Positions 23,101-35,709 are shown, counted from the stretch's first letter. The stretch: 64,000 nt of DNA from Trema orientale (GCA_002914845.1 JXTC01000295.1:229526-293525), one strand, 5' to 3'. Translations and numbers: made by a program. The notes: generated by a model not told the origin, from the sequence alone.

Positions 23101-26100
23101 AAATCCACGCAAGCAGATATTACCCAAACTTCACGCATACAAAAAGGTAGAATATTCTGAGAGCAACTCCAAGAGGAAAAATATCAAAGACAGAAGAAAA
23201 AAGGTGTGAGAAAGAGAAATCAAACACATAAGCAATATAGCATGGTAAGAAAACACAGAAATGGAATAGGGAACCCAATACCTCATGCAGGGTTAGGGCC
23301 TTCGAGAAGCTAATAATGAATGAGAAACCCCTTGATGCAACTTCAAAGGGTCGATCCAGCTTAAATAACAGCTGCAATTAAAAAATTCACAATTAAAATT
23401 TCAGTGTAAAGATAAATAATGAACAAATTAAAACAAATTGTGAAAAAAGCAAGAATTTCCTACAGCTTGTTACTATGTACATGCAATATACTAAGACACA
23501 AGAGTAAAAAAAATTAATCCGCCAGTCAAGTTGATCCACAAGGACAATATGATTAATCCCAAGACTGAATAATCAAATCCTGGGCCACTCCTGTGTTGCT
23601 CTACATCCTAGCTTCATATGCAATTGGCTCCATCAGGTAGATTATTTCTATGCATAATTTTTCTACATGATATTTGTTAGTATGTCACTTTAACTATGAC
23701 ACAATATTATGATGCAACATCTTTTAATGCAGGCTGTATGCAGTGGCTGGGAAAAGGCTGGCAGAAGTGGGAAGGGCTTAGGGGGCAGATTCCACCAGTG
23801 CAATCAACATAGACAAATAACAATGGAAAAATAGTCAGAGTCTAAGTCTGTATGTATATGCTCAGAGATATTTATAGATGGATAAGAGAGCAATGGATGA
23901 TATAATATTACAAGAAGAACAAAGCAATCAGACACTACTTTGGCCACATATATGCCTTATACTATTTGTTTAATGTACAGGTGAGATATAAGAGATACAG
24001 CTTCACATACCTTTGACTGACAGGCAAAGAGATACTGTCTAAATTCAAATTCCCTAAATGAATCATCTTGAACAATCTGTGTCAGTGGCTTTTTTCCAGG
24101 ATTAAGCAATGCTGCTTGATCGTCACCATGGTCTACTCCTCCAAAGTCCCTCTGTTTCCCAGGTATATTAACTGCATCACATGGAAACAATTGGTCTAAA
24201 TCATGATACTTGCATCTATGATAAATAGATAAAATATAATTAAAGTGTACAGTTAAAGTGCTTCAGATAAGGAAAAAAAGGAGATCTAGACAATTGCATA
24301 ATTACAAAAAAGAAAAAATGAATCAATCAATCATGTGATTCTTTTGACAGAAAGATTAACCAAAAATTACAAGGTGAAAAAGGTTTATCAGACTGGCCTT
24401 CTGGAGAGGAAATCATGTCCTCGAACTAATCAAATGACAACCACACATAAATCTTTAATACAGTGCGTAGATGCTAATTGCAAAATTAGATTGCTCATAT
24501 TGGTTCTAGATTGACACACAAGTCCAGGTAAATTCAAATCTCAAAATGGTACAGCGGGTTATATTTGCAGGAACAAGTATCATGAATTCTTTAAACAAAC
24601 TAGATCAACTAGCATTGAGCAGATAAATATTATACTTTCGGGGGCTATAAGTGCACTAGAAACCAGAACATATATCTTGCAAGAGAAACTAATCAACAAA
24701 AAGACAAAAAATGTACCCGTTTCTAAATAGCAAAGTTCCAGTTCGTCATATTCACGTAGGGCATCTTCATGAAGATGAGCCATCTCAAACATAAAAGCCA
24801 AGCTTTCCTGAGAACAAGCAGCAAATACAGTAAGAAATGTCTAGAATGGGCAGAAAAGAAAGTCATAGACAACTAAAGATAAATGGCTATAAAGACAAGA
24901 AGGATTGTGAAACTTGTGCCTTCATATATCCCTAAAGTGGATAATGAAATGCTATTCATGAATATTTTGGACATAGTTTGTGCACAAGAACAAGTCATGA
25001 ATAAGTTCTTTCACGAATATTTTGTACATAATTTGTGCACAAGAACAAGTCAAATAAGTTCTTTGCATGAGATACATGAACTCAATAATTTTCTCAGTAA
25101 TTTGCTTGAATCCTCTTTACACTCAAAGCATCCTTAAACACGTTTTTATAGTTAACATATTGTCAAGATTGAAGGACCTTCAATATAAAAAAGTTGCAGA
25201 AGTTCCAAACTGGCATGAGTCTTTGTTCACTGAGCTTCCGTATCTCCTCCTCATAAAACTGTACACGCTTGTCCAAGGTATTTCTTACAGATTCCACAAT
25301 CTTAGATTCTAAGTCTTCCCAAAAATTTGCTTCAGGAGAATGTAAATCAAACTTGCAGCACCTAAGTAAACCACCGCATGTTAAAAAAATAAATAAAAGC
25401 AAACTATGAAAAGAAACAGAAGAACACAAATGATATAAATCATTACATCATGAGATTTCTATCTTTAGATTAATTTCCATTATGCATAAAGATTTTTAAT
25501 TCTTAGTTTATATTTCACAGAGAATTAATACAATAAATAGAACAAAAAAAAAATTTCTAATCAGATTAAAAACGCAATGCAAGAAAAGGGTATGCTATTG
25601 AACAAATAAGTATGAGAGATCATTTCTATTCGCTTTACTATTTACATATTTTTTTTTTTAAAAAGGGCGAAAGATATCAATTGAAAAAGTACAAATTACT
25701 GAAAGCAGCAAGTTTACCTTTCTCTCTTCTTGGAACTAAAATCAACTTCAAGTTTGGCATATACTTTTTTTGCCATTTTGGTAGCTTGATCATTACTTGG
25801 ATGAGCCTTAGAGACGAAAACAATAAACCATTCCCGTTCATCATTTTGGACAATCAATTTCAGGCGTGGTTTAAGGATGGTTTTGAACTCATCAAGATCC
25901 TAATGAAAAAATTGTCAGTTCTAGCACAATAATACAACCAAACATTGATTTAGAAAGAGGATCACCACCTAAGAAGTGTTAAGTGAATTTTTATGTAAAT
26001 TGACTAATAAATAATGACCATGAAACAAACTTCACAGATTTCCCTTTTAAATGTCCTACATCAGGAATTTTCACAGGGAATTAACTTCCGAACTAAATCA

Positions 26101-27692
26101 AGATCAGGACCTCCCATTTCAGATCAAACAAAGTGAGGAATATTTACATACTGTTTCCAATATAGTACACAACATCTATGTTTAAATATTTACATCATAC
26201 AGACCACTATTATCTTATGCCTACAAATCTAACTACTTTTAAATAGCATTAGTAGCTTCCATATATTCATCTGACCTCTTGAACCAGTGTTTGCAGAAAA
26301 CTAAAGATGGAGGGTAAAGTTTTTTCTACGCCTTCCCCCTCACAGTTCTGATGTTCAAAGAACATTTTCATCCGTAGCAAGTAAAAAATGTTTATAACAC
26401 CATTGTATGTGTAACGTCATAAGCAAAATATAAAGCTCCCTCTTTTCCCATAAAAATATATGAGATGCAAGTAAAAGAATTGCCCCATCATCAGATAATT
26501 AAATTACCTAAAGTATAGTCATCCAATTTCTCTGCTTCAAATAATAGTAGCAACTTGGAAATCACCAAAGGTAGAGAGAGTCAATTGTCTAAGATGACAT
26601 GAGGATGCATATATGTCGAAAAGTAAAAAAGGGGAGAATGCAGGTGAGGTGAAGGAGAATGAACGGTACCTCACAAGTAACAAGGACAACAGTCGCATAT
26701 GGCTCTCGGAACCAAAACAAATATTGCTCCTGTGGAAACCGGCTGCGAAGTCTAGCATCCGTTGTTAATATGAATTCAGCAGGCAAATTCTCAACAAACA
26801 CGGGATTACGGGTCTTATTGTTCAAGCAAGCTCTTTTCAATGGAAACCGCTCCTCAAATCCATTCTTGATAGTAGGCCACAAATCACTCACATCTTCAAC
26901 TGAAAAGCACCACATTATAAATTCATTAGACTTATTCTTAGGATTAAGGACCATTACAATTACATCATTACCAGTACATTTGTTCAATCATCTTTTAGAT
27001 GCAACAGAAGACAAGACATAGGCATGAAATAGAACGCAATAAACTCAACCAAGCCTTGTTTCCCCAATAACGATACTTAATTTACGACATAGATGACTCA
27101 CTGAAGGTGCTCTGATTGTTAAGTCCGAAAGAACTAAATTTTTGACGCTGCGAATCTCGGGACATTGGTGGGAAAATCCAAATGATTTTCACCGCTTTTA
27201 CAAACACGATCAGAAAATGGTAAAAAGTAATTCTTGAAGCATCTCCAGAATGCAGTACAAAACGGGGCCCACATTCTGAAAACGCAGAAACCAATTTCTA
27301 AAACTACCCATTTCCAGCCATTCTTCTCTGATGCCATATAAAATGCATAATCCGCATCACTCTCATTCTTTCTCCCAAATGGGCATTAACATCTCCAACT
27401 AATTTCAGACTCAAAATGATCCCAAAAACAATTAAGCTCAAATTTGCAAAGGAGTCAATTCAAATCTAGTGTCTGTAAACATACATAAATACATATATAG
27501 ATACATACATAGTCTGAACCGCATTAAGATCGAGAGCACAATACACAATCAAGCTAAAAATTCTGGAATCTAAAAAGTAAATTTAGTGAAAGAGAAAGTA
27601 GAAGAGAGTTGGGAAAATGAGGAATTACCAGCAATAACGAGGTGATCACAGGAATTCTTGATAGTCTGGAACTGAGCTAGAAAATTCGCCAT
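17185..27692 (-). CDS. CLUB: TRAPPII tethering complex subunit TRS130/CLUB (TRAPPC10)
   Basis: I recognise this as the plant TRS130 subunit of TRAPPII, which acts at the trans-Golgi network in post-Golgi traffic and cell-plate formation. There are 21 coding exons: 27692-27629, 26899-26670, 25899-25718, 25361-25178, 24807-24717, 24171-24011, 23371-23282, 23156-22995, 22708-22647, 22434-22344, 21807-21674, 21447-21237, 20856-20311, 20225-20013, 19837-19450, 19294-19204, 19079-18995, 18370-18181, 18051-17756, 17594-17504, 17360-17185. They sum to 3,738 nt in one frame (1,245 aa; the Arabidopsis protein is about 1,260). Diagnostic stretches are the start MANFLAQFQTIKNSCD, VENLPAEFILTTDARLRSRF, HRSWWKRHGVVLDGEIAAV and the C-terminal HLVCVLPPALSSSFC. 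All introns are GT-AG except the one after the 16th exon, which starts with GC (19203-19202). The shortest exon is 62 nt. The gene appears intact. Confidence 0.96.
24960..25069. repeat. Intronic tandem duplication, period 55 bp
   Basis: GAATATTTTGGACATAGTTT followed by GTGCACAAGAACAAGTCA at 24960 is repeated with few changes at 25015. It lies in the intron between exons 4 and 5 of the TRS130/CLUB gene, so it does not alter the protein. Confidence 0.8.
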
Positions 27693-27781
27693 GTTCGACC
27701 TCGATCTACACACCAACTATATGCGAACCATATTACACATCGATCCGCATATATATATATATATATGTATATGTATACCGA

Positions 27782-27829
<48 letters not shown>

Positions 27830-27870
27830 AGTCTGGTCTCTTACAGAGTGTTGTGTTGTGAATGATGAGA
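27693..27870 (-). promoter_or_regulatory. CLUB 5' leader with long CT/GA microsatellite
   Basis: The 5'UTR of the TRS130/CLUB gene lies here. A near-perfect GA repeat at about 27787-27824 (CT on the gene's strand) is immediately upstream, and a TA repeat lies at 27751-27765. Pyrimidine-rich leaders are common in plant genes, and GA/CT tracts are known targets of BPC/GAGA-binding factors. Any regulatory role here is inference. The transcription start is not determined. Confidence 0.45.
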
Positions 27871-28289
27871 AGCGAGAAATGGAGTACTGGTGGAGGTTGG
27901 GGGACTAATTTGGTAATTTCGTATGGCCAAGAGATCTAGTGCTTCGCGTCCGTATCTCGTTTCCATGGGCCGTCTCTTTTCATCGGTTGGCTGGCTCACG
28001 ACTTGTTTGGTTCACCGGCTCACTGCTATGATACCCATGACAAGTAAGACTGTAAGGTGCCGTTAGGTTGCAAAACAAAAATGGGAATAGGATGAGAATG
28101 GTAAACATAAATGGAACCATGAAGAAAATTGATTGATTTATTTGGTTATTATTATATTTATTATGGGTCGGAGTTGGATAATAATATATATTTTCTTTTA
28201 ATTTATAACAAGTAAGGGTAATTAGTTAAGTTCATTTTTTAAAAAAAAAAAAAATAGAATTAACATTATCTAAACCAAAATATCCTTAT

Positions 28290-28618
28290 GGGATTACTGT
28301 AAAAAAATACCCTTATGTTTGGATATTCTGTAATTTAAATCTTAAAATTTGGATTTTACAAAATAATACTCTGAGATTACGAATTTCTGAAAATTAATAC
28401 TCTGTATTGATTTTTAACTGATAAAATACAATAATATCCTCAAAATTTTTTGATGGAGGATATTATTATTTTTTCGTTCTTAAAATTGGTTAAAAAATCT
28501 GTCAAGGGTATTAATTTTCAGAAATTCTTAATCTCAGGGTATTATTTTGCAGAGTCCAAACTTCAGGATTTAAATTGCAGAATACTTAAACTTCAGGGTA
28601 TTCTTTTGCTATTATCCC
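28290..28618. mobile_element. Mutator-type MITE, 329 bp
   Basis: A perfect 10-bp duplication ATATCCTTAT flanks the element (28280-28289 and 28619-28628). The termini are GGGATTACTGTAAAAAAATA on the left and GGGATAATAGCAAAAGAATA on the right (opposite strand). Almost the whole element is an imperfect palindrome (AATTTAAATCYTRAARTTTGG against its complement). The open frame at 28450-28665 runs out of the element and is not a gene. Confidence 0.8.
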
Positions 28619-28934
28619 ATATCCTTATTATTGGAAAAGCTGAACAAATAGTCAAATTGGTATAAAAATTGATTTTTTTTGTTTTTTTGTTTTTGCATTA
28701 GAAATTAATTCTTTTCTAAAAAATAAAAAATTTTAAAGACTAATATATCCTTTTTTTCAATCTTTTTTAATGAATATTTGAAATTAGATATTTAAATGTA
28801 GCATATGAGTGTGAATTAATACTACTTGGTTAATAACACATTATAAGAATGCTTTAGTATCCTACAATTTATTGAGATTAGATTCTTCATGAGGTTGTGC
28901 TTAGGAGGCTTCCCTTTTTTTTTTTTCTTTATTA

Positions 28935-29292
28935 GAGTGAGTTGCAAAAAAATACCCTAAGGTTTTGGTATTCTGTAATTTAAATCCTAAAATTTGGAGT
29001 CTGCAAAATAATACAATAAGATTAAGAATTTGTAAAAATTGATACACTACATTGACAATTTTTAATAACCAAAAGACAGTAATATTTTTCATTAAAACTG
29101 GACTAGTCCTTATTATTCTCCTTAATATTGATGATATTATTGTTTTTACTTGTTAAAATTATTCAAAAAGTAAATCCAAGATATCAAATTTTAGAAAATT
29201 TTAATCTTAGAATATTATTTTGCAAAGTCCAAATTTTAGGATTTAAATTACAAAATACTTAAACTTTAAAGTATTTTTTTTGCAGTTTACTC
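28935..29292. mobile_element. Second, related Mutator-type MITE, 358 bp
   Basis: This element has the same architecture and internal sequence as the MITE at 28290-28618 (shared ATTCTGTAATTTAAATCYTA and GATTWAGAATTT blocks). Its termini are GAGTGAGTTGCAAAAAAATA and, from the right end, GAGTAAACTGCAAAAAAAAT. The flanking duplication is degenerate (6 of 9 positions), so it is probably the older insertion. There is no coding capacity. Confidence 0.7.
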
Positions 29293-30067
29293 TTTTAAGT
29301 ATCAATTTGATTCTCATTTTTAGTTTATAATAATTAGACCAATATATAATTATGATTGTTTAACATTTCTGTCATGGCTCTGGTTGTTAACTTCTAAAAT
29401 GCAAAACTTATTTTATTCTTCACTTAAGATTATATTAGTTAGTCCATTCTACAACAACTTGTTCTATTACCTTTCCCTAGTACAAAACACAATACGATAA
29501 AGAAAAACTTGTTATTAGTTAGCTACCTATATATATATATATCCATATAAATAGAACATTATTATATATAACTAAAGTGGAAGAGTTCTCGACTGTTTAT
29601 ATACCCTACTTTTATTGTCCAAAAAACAGTAACATTTTTTTTCTTTTTTTTTTCGGGTTTGGTGATTTGGCAATTTTATCCCTTGAGTGTGGTTGTGTTT
29701 GTATGCTGGGTGGGGGGTTCTTTGGTAATTTCAAAAGGGATGGGTTGAGATGGCTCTTTTGTGTTTTTTTGTTTCTACTTTTTGCAATTTGACGAGACTG
29801 CTCTTTGAAATGCTTTATTGGAAGCTCTACAGATGTGGTGTTTTGGTCTTTTTATTTTGGCCTTTGCTGATTTGACGAAGTTATCCTTCTATTTTTGTTT
29901 GGGCTGAGGGATAAAGTTTGGTTTTAGTCATTTTGGTGCCTCATGGGTTACTCCACTAGATTTGTTTCTCTCATTAATTTAGTCTCTTTATTCGTCTTCT
30001 CGATTCTTCTTCTCTCTCTTTTCTATGTAATGTGTGTTTTCCTCTTTTTTTTTTTCTTTCCAGATTG

Positions 30068-30069
<2 letters not shown>

Positions 30070-30114
<45 letters not shown>
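30070..30114. repeat. (CT)n microsatellite
   Basis: An uninterrupted CT dinucleotide run of about 22 units lies within T-rich, gene-free DNA. Confidence 0.95.
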
Positions 30115-30117
<3 letters not shown>

Positions 30118-32286
30118 TTTGCTTTTCTCATGGTATGATTTTCTTTCTTTTGTTGTTCTTCCGATAATTGCTTTTTATGTTCTTTGGTTTCAATTTATTG
30201 CTTTCTTTGAATTTTTTTGCTTTTTTATTTTTAATGATTTTTTGTCTGTTAATTTGGGCATAGCCGGCTAGATCACGAGTACATTATATTTGTGGTGCTC
30301 TTCTCCATTTCTATGGTAATTTTTCACCCTAGAACTCTGTTCTCTTATAATTTTTTCATGCCATTTGTGCTCTGTTTTGGATTATTATATCTTTGATTTT
30401 ATTTTTGTTGATATATGAGATGGGTTCTGTGTTCTTCCCATTTTTTTGTTTAGCATGGAAATTTTTGGAATATTTGTTAGTTTTTTATTCTATTTCTATT
30501 GATATATTCTGATTTTTTTGGGCATGGAAATCCTTGGAATATTTGTTAGGGTATTTTAGGAGTAATATTTTAATTTTTTTTATTCTATTTTTCGTTGCGC
30601 AAACTACTGTTTTCACTATACAGCCAACATTAACATTTTTTTTTCTCTTTGAGCCTTTAGTGGTGCAATTTGGTGGTTTTTCCCTTAGAGTGAGGTAATG
30701 ATTGTATGTTTGGTGGGGGGTTCTTTGGTCATTTCAGAAGGGATGGATTGAGATGACCTTTTTGCCCTTGGAAATGTTTGATAGAAAACTGTATGGGTGT
30801 GGTTTTATGGTCTTTTCAATTCGGCTTTTTATGATTTAACTAAATTGGTATGGTTTGGGCTGAGGTATAGGATCTAGCTTTTTCATCTATCTGTTTTGCT
30901 TGGGATTATTTTTGTATTTGGTTTTTAAGTTTGTTCATGTATAATGCTGGTTCTGTTTTTTTGATATTTTTTTTGCTTTTCTTATGGCTATGGAAATTTC
31001 TAGGGTTTTTGTTTGTTTGTTTCACTCTTCTCTTTGGCATCTCTGTGAAATAATTCCATGCTATTTTTTAATTATTTTTGGATGATATTTTGCTGTTCCT
31101 TTCTCTTTTCTGAGATATTTTGGTGTTGAATTATGATTTGTGTTTTTGCTTTTGGATGTCTGTCGATTAGCATTTATGATTTGGGACTTCTCATTTAAAG
31201 TTGTGTTGATATTTTCTGACTGCTTATACTCAGATAGTTAAAAAAAAAAAAAAAAAAAGAGGAAAAAAAAAGTAGAAAAGAAAAACGTGAATTCGCGTTG
31301 GGTAAGTTCTTATAACAATGTGTATATATTCTTGAATCTATCTTTTTTTATTACATGTTAATCTTATGTATTTTTGTGTGTGGTAGATTTTTTTTCCAAA
31401 CTTTTTTATTTTTATTTTCTTATTTTTCTTATTTTTCTGCTTCTATCTGATTATGTGTAATGATTACAAATCTTTTGTTTAATGCTATGCTTATATACTC
31501 TTACCGTTTATATTTAATGAAAAAAATTATAAAAGAAAGGAAATAGCATGTTAGGTAAGTGTGTGTTTAAATGTGTGTGTGTGTGTTTTTTTTCCCAGAT
31601 ATGTTCATTTTTAACTAGGTGTTCCTTTTATGCATCACCATATGTCTAGATTTTATTTTATTTTATCTTATTCCTAATGGTTTTTAAATCGTTTTGACTG
31701 CTATTTGACTATATATACTAAAGTTATTTACTCTCTGTGTATATTTTATCTGTTCTTATCCTAATCCCTGCTTAGAAATTATTGAGCTTGTAGTTCTTTT
31801 TCTTCACTGTGCTTATTGTTTACCCTTTATCTTAACTCTCACATAATCTGCGTGCTTCTGAAGTTGCTTTCAAGGGCTTTTTTGCGTCCAACTATTTCAG
31901 GTATGATCAATATTCATTCTGTTATGTTGTTTTTTTTTTCCTCCTATATTTTATCTGAGTTATGGCTGTACTTTATTTTAGTTTTAGTTAATCTTAGTTC
32001 TATTTTCTATTTAAGGTATTAAATTCTGTGGTGTTGTATTGAATAATGTGTACTATTTGAATTTAGTTTAATTTTGTTGTGTTTTTAATTAATACATATT
32101 ATTTCGATGCTTATTCCTTTATTGTAGACTTTTTATGTTGGAAAAATTGTGCAAAGTTGGACCATTTGCATGATCTGATTTATTGCATAAGTAACAATTC
32201 TATTTCTCTTCCTATTTCTAATCAGTTTATAAGCTATTACTCTAACTATATATGATCTTACGAAAATAGTTTTTTATGTTAGTTTT

Positions 32287-32424
32287 GTTTGAGAAACTAA
32301 GTGTTGTTTTTTGGCCCTTTGCTTACTCTTTTGATTTTCCTGCTGAATGTTAACTGTTTGAGAAACTAGGTGTTGTTTTTTAGCCCTTTGCTTACTCTTT
32401 TAATTTTTCTACTGAATGTTAATT
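32287..32424. repeat. Two-copy tandem duplication, period 69 bp
   Basis: GTTTGAGAAACTAAGTGTTG at 32287 recurs at 32356 as GTTTGAGAAACTAGGTGTTG. The downstream CCCTTTGCTTACTCTTTT and CTGAATGTTAA blocks are repeated in the same order. Confidence 0.85.
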
Positions 32425-33352
32425 ACATGGTGAAATTGTGTTTTTTTTTTTCCTCCTCTTTTTTTTTTCCTTTCTTCCTTTGCCTTTATTGAGGGAGGAG
32501 TCTTGGCTTTTTTGGTCATTTCATCGGATTAGTTCTTCGTATTTATTGCTAAATAGTCTTCAACGTTCTTTTCTTATAGTCTTTTGTCTCCCTCATATGT
32601 TCTTCTCCCTGTCCTTTTTGGATTCTGTAATTGGCGATGATGATTACAAATTTTTCGTAAGTAACAGATTTATTGCCCAGAAATTATTGTTTATATTGGC
32701 TTCAAACCTTTCTTTTCAACAGGTTTGTCAAACTTTCTGAATTTGTGATCATAATTTCAAAAAGTCAAATGTGAAGAGCTTTAAAAAGCAAATGTGTTTA
32801 CAGAAAAACTCTGTTTTTCTTCTCTTATAATTATGCTTCATTTTTACAACTGGAATTTGATTTTGTAACAGTCATTTTTTTTCTCCTTTAACATATCAAC
32901 TTTTCTTGCCTTTATTGATGTGGTAGTTTTTTTTTTTGGGCAATGTTGCATCATACTCCTATAATTTTATCATTGGTATTCAACTTATATCATATATATG
33001 GCAAATTTTTACAAATATTGATAATATTTTGAACGTTTATCTGATTGCTAGAAATCTATTTTTTCCATAGTTTGAAAATAGTTTCTTAGGTAGTTAGATA
33101 AACGTTTCAAAGTACACTGTCATGTAAGTTTTCCATATATTGATAATATTCGTATATATCTGAGCCAAATTTTGTATCTAAACATCTATTCATCTATATA
33201 TATTTCGTGATTGTGACAACGACAATAACTCAGTTGTATCCCCTTGATAATGAAGCTTGCCGTGTCTGTTGAAGAAGAAAAAATAATAAAATATTTTGTC
33301 ATAAAAGAAGATGAGGAAATAGAAGATTCTAATTGATTTCATTGTAATATTG

Positions 33353-35150
33353 TGTTGGTAATTGCCTAACACTTAGGAAAAAAATATATGCATGCAAGCT
33401 ATGGAAAAACACATGATCACATCATAAACGCAGCGGAAAAATTAGCGGGTTTAGGTTTTAAAATTTTTACGTGAAAATAGTTTTCATAACTATATAACAT
33501 GCATATATCATATACAGGATTATGTATAACATAAATCAAATTTAGATGTACAAATCCTAGAGATGAGATTAGGGTTTACCTCTTGTAGTGTGCTCTTCCT
33601 CGATATCCTTGTTAATGGTGATCAAACTTCCAACCCTAGATCTTCTTGTCTATACTCTTGTTCTTGATTGATAAGGCGAGTAGGCACCAAGTCAAATCCT
33701 ACGTTGGAGAACGATCAATAATACATTCTTGATCTTTCGGAACACCGGGATGTGAGATGAAGCTTTGAGATTGTGAGAAACTTTTTCTCTCCTCTCTCAG
33801 CCTAAGGTGGCCGAATTCTCTCTCCTCTCCCTGTGCCTTATGCGTGTGACACTATGTGTCTGTGCAGTTTTTTCTCTCATATATCTTATATATATGGGGC
33901 CCAAAACTGCTAATCCTAGTCTAACTAGGATTGGGCTTGTTCTCCAATTTGGGCTTTGGGTGTATTTTTATAAATATGTCCAACTTATGAAACTTATTTA
34001 TAAAAATACCAACTTCTATGTTGAATCATTATTTTACATAGTTTCATGAAACTAATTTCATAAATACCACCAACCAATTAATGAGCTTTATTGAGTTAGA
34101 CAAGAGACCTAATGGATCTAAATAATCTAAGCTCCAATAGTATGATAAATACATAATAATTCTTATTATGGTATTTTTATAAATACTATTAGTAAATGAG
34201 ACACTTCACTAAAGGTCCAATACTACACTCTTAGATTAGATGTCATGCCTTTTACAGAGATTTAATCAACTCGCCTTGATTAACCTATCCATTTAGCATA
34301 TTCTATACCACATATAGAATCCGTATACAACACCGTAGTTGGATAGGTGAAATTACCGTAATACCCCTCCAACACCTATTTACCTTTAAGTTACTATATT
34401 TCTATCAAGGAATAATGTTGTCGATAATTTTGTTCTCAATGGTCATTTAGACAAAATTATTAACCAATTTACAAAGTGAATACTAAGATCTTAGATTTAA
34501 TTATTCCATGAATCTTGAAAGAACTTAAAGTGGTATTAATGTATAGTATCCTTAACTATTTGGTGTTCCCATCAATTCATAAGCCATAACCTCCAATATA
34601 TCAGAGTTCAACTCTAATTTTCATAGAGGTTAGTCTTTTAACAAATCAAAAGGCTACAACCCATGAAAGCAAGTCCAATCAAATATCAAGGATTAAGATT
34701 TAAATGCTAAGAACTAGTTTGTGGTAATATAAGAATTGAGTTACGACACTCCAATTCTTTATATTACCTGGTCCTATTTGATACACATAACTTATTTATA
34801 TTGTACTAGTGTTTCTATCAGAAGTCAAACACTTCAATGATTTGAGATATATCATTCCCGTTGAAATAGACAAACACTACGATTTTTAATAAATAAAGTA
34901 TTCCATCTTTATTTACAGATTGTGAACTAATTCATTTAGATTTAGATAAAGAAACAAGTCTCCCCATAATTAACACTTATTCATGTTTGTTTCGTTATAT
35001 ATAGATAAAGTCATGGAATCTTTTTAGATAAATAAACTATTTAACTGAGATTGTTTAATCTAGCAAATATCATAATTACACATAAGAGAAAGTTGTTTAT
35101 TCTAAAAAAGTAAAATTGGAAATATGCTTTTTAGGGCAAATATCCCAACA
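33353..35150 (-). mobile_element. Solo LTR, Ty1/copia-like, 1,798 bp
   Basis: The element begins TGTTGG and ends CCAACA (perfect short inverted termini) and is flanked by a perfect 5-bp duplication TATTG (33348-33352 and 35151-35155). On the minus strand it starts TGTTGGGATATTTGCCCTAA, which I recognise as a common start of plant copia LTRs, so the element is oriented on that strand. No primer-binding site, gag-pol or second LTR is present on either side, so it is a solo LTR left by LTR-LTR recombination. The family call is from memory of LTR starts and is less certain than the element boundaries. The length is unusually large for a copia LTR. Confidence 0.85.
33885..33894 (-). promoter_or_regulatory. 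TATA box of the solo LTR
   Basis: TATATATAAG on the minus strand lies within the LTR, downstream of GGGCCC-rich sequence and upstream of a pyrimidine/purine-rich leader-like stretch. This is the expected place for the U3 promoter of an LTR read on this strand. Activity is not known. Confidence 0.45.
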
Positions 35151-35155
35151 TATTG

Positions 35156-35673
35156 TTCAAGAGATCTGATTATTACTATGTATTCAATTCTCTTATATAT
35201 GATTTTCTATTTTTATATCTAATATTAAGAATTTTGAATCTATTGAACATTTAAGTTTAACAATTTATATGTTATATGCATAATTCAATTACTGTGATTA
35301 TAGAAAACAAGCTATAGGTATAATTAGTTAGTATAACTAACTTAGTAAAAGTATACACATAAAAAATATGACCTAAATATCATAAACTGATTAAAATCAT
35401 GTTGATAACCTCATTTAAATAATTTGTACACTATAGTTGAGTTTTAATTATAATTGGCTTAAATAATTGAAGGAAAATAGAATTGGTACAAATAATGAAT
35501 ATAAAAATTGCACATATAAGAGATTTAATATAATAATATTTTGTAATGTATTAAATAATATCTTTTTATATCTTAAACAAATTTTATATTATTGTAAAAT
35601 ATTATTATTTATTTTAAATAATATAATAAATACCTTCTATATAATTATTTATATAATTATTACATATTCTATT
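35156..35673. other. Very AT-rich DNA, no gene
   Basis: This is extreme AT composition between the solo LTR and the Helitron-like terminus. The open frame at 35467-35685 is of low complexity (Ile/Tyr/Asn) and is not considered coding. Confidence 0.5.
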
Positions 35674-35709
35674 ATTAACCCGTAGCAAATGCACAGGTTA
35701 TATTGCTCG
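35674..35709 (+). mobile_element. Helitron-like 3' terminus
   Basis: ATTAACCCGTAGCAAATGCA followed by CAGGTTATATTGCTCG has the Helitron 3'-end arrangement. A short GC-rich hairpin (AACCCGT-GC pairing with GC-ACAGGTT, one mismatch) is followed eight to ten bases later by CTCG, a one-base variant of the canonical CTAG, and then T. A matching 5' TC end was not identified, so the element's extent is unknown. It may include the T-rich DNA from 29.6 kb with the solo LTR nested inside. Confidence 0.5.

Larger units (their letters stand above)
29577..33352. other. T-rich, gene-free DNA, possibly Helitron interior
   Basis: This is strongly T-rich on the + strand with no recognisable protein. A segment around 29661-29900 (GGTGGGGGGTTCTTTGGT, then ATTTCARAAGGGATGG and TTGAGATG) recurs about 1.0 kb downstream around 30665-30900. 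A (CT)n tract lies at 30070-30114, and a 69-bp tandem duplication at 32287-32424. A repeat with GGAATATTTGTTAG lies near 30467 and 30537. The composition and a Helitron-like terminus at 35709 suggest a large non-autonomous element, but no 5' end could be fixed. Confidence 0.4.

Noticed and set aside
30032..32740. Leu/Phe/Ser-rich open frames in T-rich DNA
   Set aside because: They result from CT repeats and T-tracts. The predicted peptides are low-complexity hydrophobic strings without family features.
33807..34049. 80-codon open frame with hydrophobic segments
   Set aside because: It lies inside the solo LTR, on the strand opposite to the element, over its promoter and leader region.
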